DNA from: CAZJLP01 sp964546955
GTDB taxonomy: Bacteria; Verrucomicrobiota; Verrucomicrobiia; Opitutales; Opitutaceae
Length of the DNA: 40,496 nucleotides
Reading direction: 5' to 3'
Assembly: GCA_964546955.1 (NCBI GenBank)
Contig: CAZJLP010000047.1
Span: 1 to 40,496, forward strand
The position numbers and the translations under genes are program-made. Positions 1-7,265 of the stretch are shown here, piece after piece; position 1 is the first letter of the stretch, and every line of letters begins with the position of its first letter. The notes beneath the pieces were generated by a model. It did not search any database, had not been told where the DNA came from, and saw only the letters and a list, made by a program, of their open reading frames with translations.

Positions 1-41
1 CCTATCAATTCACCGCGACGGGCGAAGCGACGCCCCATAAT

Positions 42-1124
42 CTACCGGCTCGACGGCGCGAGTTGGCCTGCGTGCCTGCCCGCCGTTTCGTGCAGCCAAC
101 GCTGCACCCGGCCGCCCAGAAACGAGATATAGGCGGGATGGTCGTTGAGGCACGGGATCTGGCGGAAGGATTCACCCCCGGCGTCGAGGAACGTCTCCTT
201 GCCGGATACGGAGATTTCCTCCAGCGTTTCAAGACAGTCGGCCACGAAGGCAGGGCAGAGGACCAGGAGACGTTTGACGCCCGTCTGGGGAAGACGAGCC
301 AGCTCGTGGTCGGTGAAAGGTTCGCACCAAGGTTCCCCGGCCAGACGAGACTGAAATGAAACCGAGTGTCGGGCCGCCGAAATCGCCGCGCGTTCTACCA
401 ACGCTTTGGTTGTGGCGAATACCTGGGCGCGATAGCATGTCGCGTGCACGGGAGAGCGGGTGACACAGCAATCCGTCACTTTCATGCAGTGCGAACGAGA
501 GCAGTCCGCTTTTTTCAAATGCCGGACCGGGACGCCATGATAGCTGAAAAGCAGATGATCGTAAGGCTCGTCCAGATACGGAGCCGCCACCGCATGCAGC
601 GCGTCGATGTAGTCCGGATCCGCAAAGAACGGTTGAACCGTGCTGATCCGCAGGAGAGGTGCGACTTCCGTCGCAACTTCTTGAACTTTGGCCACCACGG
701 TTTCCCAGGATGACATGGCGTAGTGGGGATATTGAGGGAAAAGGAGCAACTCGCGGATGCCATCGGCGGCAATCCCCCGAAGGACGTCCGCGATAGACGG
801 ATTTCCGTATCGCATGGCCAGGTACACGGGAACATTCGAGTCGAGCTCAATGGAAAGCTTCTGGCGTACGCTCTCGGAAATACGCATTAGCGGCGAGCCC
901 TGGTCGGTCCAAACCGACGAGTAAGCATGCGCGGATTTCTTTGGTCGCGTGCGCAGGATGATACCCTCGAGGAGGAGCGAGCGAAGCGGAGAGGGAAGAT
1001 CGATGACGCGTTTGTCGCCCAGAAACTCGCGCAGGTATCGCCGAACATCAGGAACCGAGGTCGAATCGGGAGAGCCGAGGTTCACGAGAAGCACGGCGGA
1101 TACGGCGGAGGGAAAAGAGCTCAT
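42..1124 (-). CDS. hemH: Ferrochelatase (protohaem ferro-lyase)
   Basis: Inserts Fe2+ into protoporphyrin IX (or coproporphyrin) in the last steps of haem synthesis. The 360-aa protein is full length for the family. Visible signatures are LLVNLGSP near residues 12-19, the catalytic histidine in FSYHGVP (His196), CYRAQ near 230 and CPAFVADCLETLEEIS near 290-304, which carries the catalytic glutamate region. Cysteines at 208, 213, 219, 220 and 230 lie around the segment that binds a [2Fe-2S] cluster in some ferrochelatases, but I cannot say whether one is bound. I chose ATG 1124 because the conserved region starts about ten residues later; an in-frame ATG at 1145 is an alternative. Haem supply suits the multihaem cytochrome encoded at 22821-25049. 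A perfect 19-bp dyad lies about 66 bp upstream. The 5' end is duplicated at 2289-2503. Confidence 0.95.
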   Translation of the reverse strand: MSSFPSAVSAVLLVNLGSPDSTSVPDVRRYLREFLGDKRVIDLPSPLRSLLLEGIILRTRPKKSAHAYSSVWTDQGSPLMRISESVRQKLSIELDSNVPVYLAMRYGNPSIADVLRGIAADGIRELLLFPQYPHYAMSSWETVVAKVQEVATEVAPLLRISTVQPFFADPDYIDALHAVAAPYLDEPYDHLLFSYHGVPVRHLKKADCSRSHCMKVTDCCVTRSPVHATCYRAQVFATTKALVERAAISAARHSVSFQSRLAGEPWCEPFTDHELARLPQTGVKRLLVLCPAFVADCLETLEEISVSGKETFLDAGGESFRQIPCLNDHPAYISFLGGRVQRWLHETAGRHAGQLAPSSR

Positions 1125-1157
1125 GGTTTTGACAGACTCCAGCATAGGCGAAGCGCG
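943..1157. repeat. 215-bp direct repeat, copy 1 (hemH 5' end)
   Basis: This segment aligns without gaps to 2289-2503 (constant offset of 1346 bp). I count 22 mismatches, about 90% identity. They are very uneven: 18 fall in 943-1032 and only 4 in 1033-1157, with a 57-nt identical run at 1033-1089. Thirteen of the 18 are in third codon positions of hemH. Recombination between the two copies would delete the 1,346 bp that hold both small secreted-protein genes. Confidence 0.9.
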
Positions 1158-1189
1158 GCATTTCGAATATTGGCTCCGCTCCATTTCTC

Positions 1190-1208
1190 ACTAAGGAGAT
1201 TCCTTAGT
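1190..1208. promoter_or_regulatory. Perfect 8-3-8 inverted repeat upstream of hemH
   Basis: The sequence ACTAAGGAGATTCCTTAGT has two perfect 8-bp arms around GAT. It lies about 66 bp upstream of the chosen hemH start and just outside the duplicated segment. No T-run follows on either strand, so an operator for a dimeric regulator fits better than a terminator. The regulator is unknown. Confidence 0.4.
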
Positions 1209-1585
1209 CACGCCTGCATTCCCACGCCGCTGCAGCGCCCTTCGGCTCGATCGTCGGACTGCGAGAAAATCGATCTTCGGAATAGTTGAACCGGGCATGG
1301 CTGACATCGAACTTCCTCAATGCCGCAACGTCAGCTGCTGCTTTTTCATTTTCAGCGATCAGCTCGGTGAGCTCAGTTTCCATTTCGGATTTACCGGCCT
1401 TAGCCCATCTCCAGTGCGAGGCAGTCCACTTCCGGTTTGTTGCGCTACAGGGTGCGCGCCCCGTTTCCGTTTTTTCGGTGAGAGCAAGAAATGAGCACGT
1501 CTGAGCAAGATCGGCCCAGGGGGAGGGAGCGCCTCGGGTGTAGTACATGAGGTAAGACGAACAAACTTCGAAAAAATATCTCATC
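1209..1585. other. Gene-poor stretch between hemH and the small secreted-protein genes
   Basis: I see no convincing gene here. An open frame on the minus strand (1204-1662) overlaps the start of the next gene, has no recognisable domain, and only a short Glu/Ala-rich stretch (1204-1386) looks even remotely protein-like. The stretch must hold the promoter for the + strand gene at 1586, but no clear -35/-10 pair was found. Confidence 0.5.
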
Positions 1586-1954
1586 ATGAAAACCACCCAT
1601 ATCTTCGTTACCGCCATTGCGGCTCTCTCAGCATCGTCCACCCTGCTCGCCGGCCCTGGCATCGACTACTGGACTCGCCGCCGCGAGCCACTCATCGAAA
1701 CGCCCAAGCCCGCTGCCGCCTCCACCGCGGTCTGCCCTGACAGTCGGACCGTGCCCGTTTACGAAGTGCGCCAAGACTGGCCGAACGGCAAGGGCACAAG
1801 AAAGATCCTCAAGGTGGGTCAGAAAGTGGTGTGCAATCGCTGTGACACGGCGATCACGGCGATGCGGCCATCTGGGCACAATGGAAAAGGCCCGATGCAG
1901 CCGGTAACCCTGTCAGCGCCGCACGACTGCACCGCCAATTGCCCGAAAAGCTGA
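1586..1954 (+). CDS. Small secreted cysteine-containing protein, unknown function
   Basis: A 122-aa protein with a clear N-terminal signal peptide: a Lys near the N terminus, a hydrophobic run to about residue 20 and a probable cleavage after LLA (about residue 22). The mature part has a proline-rich linker, then a CXXC pair (CNRC, near residue 83) and further cysteines near residues 50, 114 and 119, so a disulfide-bonded or metal-binding periplasmic/exported protein is plausible. I do not recognise the family. It is followed after 24 bp by a second signal-peptide protein, so the two probably form an operon. Both sit between the two copies of the hemH 5' repeat. Confidence 0.7.
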   Translation: MKTTHIFVTAIAALSASSTLLAGPGIDYWTRRREPLIETPKPAAASTAVCPDSRTVPVYEVRQDWPNGKGTRKILKVGQKVVCNRCDTAITAMRPSGHNGKGPMQPVTLSAPHDCTANCPKS

Positions 1955-1978
1955 AACCAAATTTCAATCGTTCCCGCC

Positions 1979-2236
1979 ATGAAAACCTATCGCATTCTCA
2001 CCCTTGTCCTTTTCGGCGCGCTGTCGCTTCCGATCGAAGCCGCTCCTCCGAGTAAGCGAACGACGCCTGTCTTTCCGGCAAAACCGGCGGCCATCGCAAT
2101 CGCGGAAAAAGCCACTCCGGCCGGCTGTGGATTCATGAGCAATCCGGCAAAGGCCAACGCCAAGTACGGGAAGTGGATTCGCTGCAGTCCTGATTCATTT
2201 AAGACCGCCCGATGCCGGACACTTTGCGAGAAATAG
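1979..2236 (+). CDS. Small secreted cysteine-containing protein, unknown function
   Basis: An 85-aa protein that begins MKTYRILTLVLFGALS, a typical signal peptide with probable cleavage after IEA (about residue 21). The mature part is short and basic with four cysteines (CGF, RCSP, RCRTLCEK), enough for two disulfides. It starts 24 bp after the preceding small secreted gene and is followed by a strong terminator at 2257-2286, so the two genes form a closed transcription unit. The function cannot be inferred from the sequence. Confidence 0.65.
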   Translation: MKTYRILTLVLFGALSLPIEAAPPSKRTTPVFPAKPAAIAIAEKATPAGCGFMSNPAKANAKYGKWIRCSPDSFKTARCRTLCEK

Positions 2237-2256
2237 CATCCGTTAAGGTTACACTT

Positions 2257-2286
2257 CGCCGCGCCATCTCGGTAGCGCGGCGTTTT
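2257..2286 (+). terminator. Rho-independent terminator
   Basis: Arms CGCCGCGC (2257-2264) and GCGCGGCG (2275-2282) are perfectly complementary over 8 bp around a 10-nt loop and are followed by TTTT. It lies 21 bp after the stop of the gene ending at 2236 and closes that unit. Confidence 0.75.
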
Positions 2287-2288
2287 GC

Positions 2289-2503
2289 GGTCGCGCGCGT
2301 AGGATGATACCCTCTAGGAGGACCGAGCGACGTGGCTCGGGAAGGTCGATCACACGTTTGTCTCCAAGGAATTCTCGGAGGTATCGCCGAACATCAGGAA
2401 CCGAGGTCGAATCGGGAGAGCCGAGGTTCACGAGACGCACGGCGGATACGGCGGAGGAAAAAGAGCTCTTGGTTTTGATAGACTCCAGCATAGGCGAAGC
2501 GCG
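2289..2503 (-). pseudogene. Truncated hemH 5' fragment (repeat copy 2)
   Basis: Encodes, in frame, only the first ~60 residues of ferrochelatase, including VRLVNLGSPDS and REFLGDKRVIDLP. It ends abruptly at the position equal to residue ~59 of hemH and runs into unrelated sequence beside the terminator. The hemH ATG has become AAG in this copy (plus-strand base 2469), so translation would need an upstream start. Protein differences from hemH are few (SPL to EPR, SLL to VLL, RTR to RAR), and most base changes are synonymous. The divergence was therefore accumulated in a working gene before truncation. It lies head to head with nifJ. Confidence 0.85.
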
Positions 2504-2646
2504 AGGGGGTGTCATTTTGAGCCAGAAACCAAGCCATTCGGCACAATGCCCAAGCAACGCGTCGCAATGGGCAAAATATGCGCAGCGCAGATTTGGCGTT
2601 CTGGCAGAATAACGTGCGTCCGATTGGGCGCAGCCTCCTTTTCCTC
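2504..2646. other. Intergenic region upstream of nifJ
   Basis: This is 143 bp between the hemH fragment and the chosen nifJ start. It should hold the promoter of the nifJ operon. I could not identify a convincing -35/-10 pair or operator. Confidence 0.4.
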
Positions 2647-5600
2647 ATGTCGTCTCCGGTACCCTCTCCCTTTTCCTTCGTGACTTGCGACGCCAATGAG
2701 GCTGTCGCCTCTATTGCGTATAGACTGACTGAGTTGATCGCCATTTACCCGATCACCCCCTCCTCGACCATGGCGGAATCCTGCGACGAATGGGCCTCGC
2801 AAGGTAAGATGAATATTTGGGGTCAGATCCCTCGGGTCGTGGAAATGCAATCGGAGGGCGGGGTGGCGGGGGCGATCCATGGCGGACTGCTCGGTGGAGC
2901 CCTCACGACGACATTCACCGCTTCGCAGGGCCTGCTCCTGATGATTCCGAATCTGTACAAGATTGCGGGGGAGCTGCTGCCGATTGCGGTGCACGTGAGC
3001 GCACGCGCACTCGCCGCACAGGGTCTTTCGATTTTCGGCGACCACCAGGACGTCATGGCCTGCCGTGCCACCGGCTGCGCGCTGCTTTGCAGCAATTCTG
3101 GACAGGAAGCACACGACCTGGCGCTGGTCTCGCACGTCGCGAGCCTTCGCGCCCGACTGCCTTTTATTCACTTCTTCGATGGCTTTCGCACGTCGCACGA
3201 GGTTTCAAAGCTCTCGTTGCTTTCCGATGAGGATCTTCGCGGCTTGATCGACGAATCTGATATCGCTGCGTTTCGCGCCCGCGCGATGAGCCCGGACCGT
3301 CCGACGCTGAGGGGTACGGCCCAGAATCCTGACGTTTACTTCCAAGGTCGCGAAGCGGTGAATCGTTTTTACGATGTCCTGCCCGGTCTGGTGCAAAGCA
3401 CGATGGATCGTCTCGCCTCGGCCACCGGCCGTCAGTATCGACTCATCGAATATTACGGGGATCCTGAGGCCGACCGCGTAATCGTCGCCATGGGCAGCGG
3501 TGTGGAAACCATTCGCGAGACCGTAGATTGGATGAGGAGCCGTGGTGAAAAGGTGGGAGTGGTGGCGGTGCGCCTGTTCTTACCGTTCGACGTCACGTCC
3601 TTTCTCGCTGCCATTCCTTCAACGGTAAAGAGCATCGCCGTTCTTGATCGCACCAAGGAGCCCGGATCGCTGGGCGAACCGCTGTACTTGTCCGTGGTTG
3701 CCGCTCTTACGGAGAAGCAAGCGGGTTCGGTCCTGCCGCGGGTTGTAGGAGGCCGTTATGGCCTGGGTTCCAAGGAGTTCACGCCCGGCATGGCGAAAGC
3801 CGTTTTCGAACATCTGTGGGACGCGAAGGCCCGCAATCGTTTCACGATCGGCATCAACGATGACGTCACCGGGAGCTCGCTGCGCTACGATCCTGACTTC
3901 GACCTGGAATCGGCGGATGTTCGTCGGTGCGTATTTGTGGGTCTGGGCGCGGATGGCACCGTTGGCGCGAATAAGAACTCGATCAAGATCATCGGCGAGC
4001 AAACCACGAACTTCGCCCAGGGGTATTTCGTCTACGATTCGAAGAAATCGGGGTCGATGACCACGTCTCACCTCCGCTTTGGACCGAAACCCATTCGCGC
4101 ACCGTACCTCATTCGCCGCGCCGACTTTGTCGCTTGCAGTCAGTTTCAATTCGTCGGCCGGGCCGACATCCTCGGGTATGCCGCTTCCGGGGCGACGGTG
4201 CTGCTGAATTCGCCGTACTCCGCTGCGGACACGTGGAAAAAACTTCCGCGCGAATGGCAGCGCACCTTGATCGATCGGAAGCTCCGGCTTTACGTCATCG
4301 ACGCGACAAAGGTCGCCGAAGCGAGCGGAATGGGCCGGCGAACAAACACGGTTCTACAAACCTGCTTTTTCGCGTTGTCGGGCGTCTTGCCAGCCGAAGA
4401 GGCCATTGCCCAGATCAAGAAGGCGATCGCAAAAACCTACGGAAAAAAAGGCGAGCAGATCGTCAAAATGAACTACGCCGCGGTCGACGCGGCACTCGCC
4501 GGACTAAACGAGGTCCCGATTCCTTCCGATGTGGCTGTGGATGCGGCGGCATCGCTTCCGCCCAGTTATACTGGTGCGCCTGACTTTGTTCGCAACGTAA
4601 CGGCACGTCTTCTGGCCAACGAAGGCGATTTGATGCCGGTCAGTGCCATCCCGCTCGACGGTTGCTGGCCGACCGGTACCGCGCAATTCGAGAAGCGGAA
4701 TATCGCGCTCGAGATACCTGCTTGGGATCCCGCCATCTGCATCCAATGCAACAAGTGCGCGTTGGTTTGCCCCCACGCTGCGATTCGCCCCAAATTTTTC
4801 GACCCGGCGCAACTGACGGGGGCCCCGGACACTTTCCTTTCGGTTCCTTTTCGCTCGAGTGATTTTCCCGGACAGCGTTATGCCCTGCAGGTTGCGCCTG
4901 AGGATTGCACGGGATGCTCGCTTTGCGTGCAGGTCTGTCCGGCGAAGGACAAGACCAATCCGCGCCACAAAGCGATCGATATGGTTTCGCAGCCCGAGCG
5001 GCTTGCCGCGGAGCGTGCAAATTGGGATTTTTTCCTAAAGCTGCCCGATCCCGACCGGACCAAACTGGATGTGACCTCAGTCAAGGGCACCCAGTTCATG
5101 ACGCCGCTGATCGAGTTTTCAGGAGCTTGCGCCGGCTGCGGTGAAACGCCGTACCTCAAGCTCCTTACGCAATTGGTCGGAGATCGCCTGCTCATCGCCA
5201 ATGCCACGGGCTGTTCGTCCATCTATGGCGGTAATTTGCCGACGACCCCGTATTGTACGAATCGGGACGGACGCGGACCGACGTGGGCCAACTCGCTGTT
5301 TGAAGACAATGCGGAGTTCGGTCTCGGTCTCCATTTAGCCGTCGAGCAACGCGCGCGCAGCGCCCGCGAGCTTGTCGCTAAACTCGCATCCCGCGTGGGG
5401 CCGGAACTCGCGCACGAACTTTTGAGCGTCAGCCAAGCGGACGAGACCGGCATCGCCGCGCAACGCGAGCGTGTGAAAGCGCTCCGCTATGCGCTGCGTC
5501 CGATCGATACGCTGGAAGCTCGGCAGCTCGAAGCCCTAGCTGACGAATTGGTGAAGAAATCGGTCTGGATCGTCGGTGGCGACGGCTGGGCCTACGATAT

Positions 5601-6273
5601 CGGCTACGGCGGACTCGACCATGTCCTCGCCTCGGGCGCAAACGTGAAGGTTCTCGTCCTCGACACCGAAGTCTATTCCAACACAGGCGGGCAAAGTTCG
5701 AAGTCCACGCCGATGGGAGCGGTGGCGAAGTTCGCCGCCGGAGGAAAGGGCATCGCCAAAAAGGACCTCGCTTTGATGGCCATGCAATACGGACACGTCT
5801 ACGTCGCTCGGATCGCTTTTGGGGCGAAGGATAATCAAGCAGTTACTGCCCTGCGTGAAGCTGAATCCTACAATGGACCGGCACTCGTGATCGCTTATTC
5901 GCATTGTATCGCGCATGGGTTCCCTCTGCATTTGGGACTCGAACAGCAGAAACTCGCCGTCGATTCAGGGTACTGGCCTCTCTTCCGTTTCGACCCAAGA
6001 CTGGCGGACAAGGGAGAAGTCCCCCTGAAGCTCGATTCCGGGGCGCCGAAGATCGACCTGGCGAAGTTCACCGCCAACGAGACCCGTTTTGGCATCCTCA
6101 AGAATATCGATCCACAACGCGCTGCCGATCTCGCCGTACAGGCCCAGGCTCACGTGCGGCAGCATTACAGCCTTTATCAGCAACTTGCGGCCCCGAAAGC
6201 GACCCCGACCAATGGGCAACCGCCCGCGACGGGCGCCGCCACACCAAAACCCGTGGCGGCCCCTGCGCCATGA
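2647..6273 (+). CDS. nifJ: Pyruvate:ferredoxin (flavodoxin) oxidoreductase, single-chain
   Basis: Converts pyruvate and CoA to acetyl-CoA and CO2 with reduction of ferredoxin or flavodoxin, or runs in reverse. The 1,208-aa chain holds all domains of the homodimeric enzyme: pyrimidine-binding domain with YPITP (residues 34-38), gamma-type domain, an 8Fe ferredoxin domain with CIQCNKCALVCP near 698 and CTGCSLCVQVCP near 753, and the TPP-phosphate domain with CAGCGE near 828, GDGWAYDIG near 978 and DTEVYSNTGGQ near 1005. ATG 2647 gives a normal N-terminus; an upstream ATG at 2578 adds 23 residues without family resemblance. The last ~25 residues are a Pro/Ala/Thr-rich tail. The stop overlaps the next start (ATGA), so it is co-translated with the DHOD-like gene. 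Confidence 0.97.
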   Translation: MSSPVPSPFSFVTCDANEAVASIAYRLTELIAIYPITPSSTMAESCDEWASQGKMNIWGQIPRVVEMQSEGGVAGAIHGGLLGGALTTTFTASQGLLLMIPNLYKIAGELLPIAVHVSARALAAQGLSIFGDHQDVMACRATGCALLCSNSGQEAHDLALVSHVASLRARLPFIHFFDGFRTSHEVSKLSLLSDEDLRGLIDESDIAAFRARAMSPDRPTLRGTAQNPDVYFQGREAVNRFYDVLPGLVQSTMDRLASATGRQYRLIEYYGDPEADRVIVAMGSGVETIRETVDWMRSRGEKVGVVAVRLFLPFDVTSFLAAIPSTVKSIAVLDRTKEPGSLGEPLYLSVVAALTEKQAGSVLPRVVGGRYGLGSKEFTPGMAKAVFEHLWDAKARNRFTIGINDDVTGSSLRYDPDFDLESADVRRCVFVGLGADGTVGANKNSIKIIGEQTTNFAQGYFVYDSKKSGSMTTSHLRFGPKPIRAPYLIRRADFVACSQFQFVGRADILGYAASGATVLLNSPYSAADTWKKLPREWQRTLIDRKLRLYVIDATKVAEASGMGRRTNTVLQTCFFALSGVLPAEEAIAQIKKAIAKTYGKKGEQIVKMNYAAVDAALAGLNEVPIPSDVAVDAAASLPPSYTGAPDFVRNVTARLLANEGDLMPVSAIPLDGCWPTGTAQFEKRNIALEIPAWDPAICIQCNKCALVCPHAAIRPKFFDPAQLTGAPDTFLSVPFRSSDFPGQRYALQVAPEDCTGCSLCVQVCPAKDKTNPRHKAIDMVSQPERLAAERANWDFFLKLPDPDRTKLDVTSVKGTQFMTPLIEFSGACAGCGETPYLKLLTQLVGDRLLIANATGCSSIYGGNLPTTPYCTNRDGRGPTWANSLFEDNAEFGLGLHLAVEQRARSARELVAKLASRVGPELAHELLSVSQADETGIAAQRERVKALRYALRPIDTLEARQLEALADELVKKSVWIVGGDGWAYDIGYGGLDHVLASGANVKVLVLDTEVYSNTGGQSSKSTPMGAVAKFAAGGKGIAKKDLALMAMQYGHVYVARIAFGAKDNQAVTALREAESYNGPALVIAYSHCIAHGFPLHLGLEQQKLAVDSGYWPLFRFDPRLADKGEVPLKLDSGAPKIDLAKFTANETRFGILKNIDPQRAADLAVQAQAHVRQHYSLYQQLAAPKATPTNGQPPATGAATPKPVAAPAP

Positions 6274-7262
6274 ACCTCTCCACCACCTACCTCGGTTTGA
6301 AGCTCACCAGTCCGGTGATCGTCGGCGCCTCTCCGTTTTGCGATCAGGTCCATATCGTTCGTCAACTCCAGGAGGCAGGAGCGGGGGCGGTTGTGATGCG
6401 TTCCTTGTTCGAAGAACAAATCGATCGCGAGCAGCGAGCGCTGGTGCATCACACGGAGTCCTCGGCCGAGAGCACGTCGGAGGCGGTCTCGTTCTTTCCC
6501 ACTTTCCGGGAGTACCAATTGATGCCGGATCAGTATCTGCACCAAATCGAATGGTTGAAGAAGGCGCTGGCCATTCCGGTGATCGCATCGCTCAACGGCA
6601 CAAATCCCGGCGGATGGACGGATTATGCCCGACGCTTTCAGGAGGCGGGAGCGGATGCGATCGAATTGAACTTGTACACCTTGGTCACCGACCCAAAGCG
6701 ATCGGCCGATCAAGTGGAAGCGGACATGCTGGAAACAGTAAGCAGGGTTTCCAGCTCGGTTCGAATTCCGGTCGCCGTGAAACTTTCGCCCTTTCACGCG
6801 TCGCTCGCCAATTTCGTCGTCTCGCTCGAAAACGCGGGGGCAGCCGGCGTGGTCATCTTCAATCGGCTTTACCAGCCCGATTTCAATCTCGACGAACTGG
6901 AGGTGGAGCCGCAGTTGAAACTCTCCGATTCCAGCGAACTGCTGCTGAGACTGCGGTGGCTTGCCATTGTGTCTCCGCATGTACGCGGATACCTCGCCGC
7001 CACCGGCGGCGCTCATACCACCGTCGACATCGTAAAGCTCATTCTCGCGGGGGCCGACGTGGTGCAGCTGGTATCGGTGTTGTTGAGGCACGGGCCTCGG
7101 GTGCTCAGTTCGCTGCTCGAAGGCCTGCGGGCCTGGATGACGGAGCGCGGCTATAGCAGCATGGACGAAATGCGGGGGGGCCTGAATCTCCGCCGTTGCC
7201 CGGATCCAGCCGCCTTCGAGAGAGCGAACTACCAAAAGATCCTGCAAAGTTGGAAAGTGTAG
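6270..7262 (+). CDS. Dihydroorotate dehydrogenase-like flavoprotein in the PFOR operon
   Basis: A 330-aa FMN-type TIM-barrel protein of the dihydroorotate/dihydropyrimidine dehydrogenase superfamily. Family-like segments include SPVIVGASPFCD near the N-terminus, IASLNGTNPGGW near 110, PVAVKLSPFH near 170 and the ATGGAHTTVDIVKLILAGAD segment near 245-265, where the FMN phosphate is bound. It lacks the C-terminal [4Fe-4S] domain of PreA and has no pyrimidine genes nearby, so a role in pyrimidine synthesis is unlikely. Its start overlaps the nifJ stop by 4 bp and it is followed after 3 bp by a GltD/PreT-like gene. Because PreT plus PreA make the two halves of NAD-dependent dihydropyrimidine dehydrogenase, this pair may form an analogous flavoprotein complex tied to PFOR electrons. 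That role is an inference. Confidence 0.85.
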   Translation: MNLSTTYLGLKLTSPVIVGASPFCDQVHIVRQLQEAGAGAVVMRSLFEEQIDREQRALVHHTESSAESTSEAVSFFPTFREYQLMPDQYLHQIEWLKKALAIPVIASLNGTNPGGWTDYARRFQEAGADAIELNLYTLVTDPKRSADQVEADMLETVSRVSSSVRIPVAVKLSPFHASLANFVVSLENAGAAGVVIFNRLYQPDFNLDELEVEPQLKLSDSSELLLRLRWLAIVSPHVRGYLAATGGAHTTVDIVKLILAGADVVQLVSVLLRHGPRVLSSLLEGLRAWMTERGYSSMDEMRGGLNLRRCPDPAAFERANYQKILQSWKV

Positions 7263-7265
7263 TCC

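Noticed and set aside
1204..1662. Open frame of 152 codons on the minus strand
   Set aside because: It overlaps the start and signal peptide of the + strand gene at 1586, has no recognisable domain or start context, and its upstream half is compositionally odd.
5904..6269. N-terminal extension of the DHOD-like protein
   Set aside because: It is a shadow of nifJ; the ATG at 6270 starts directly with the family sequence.
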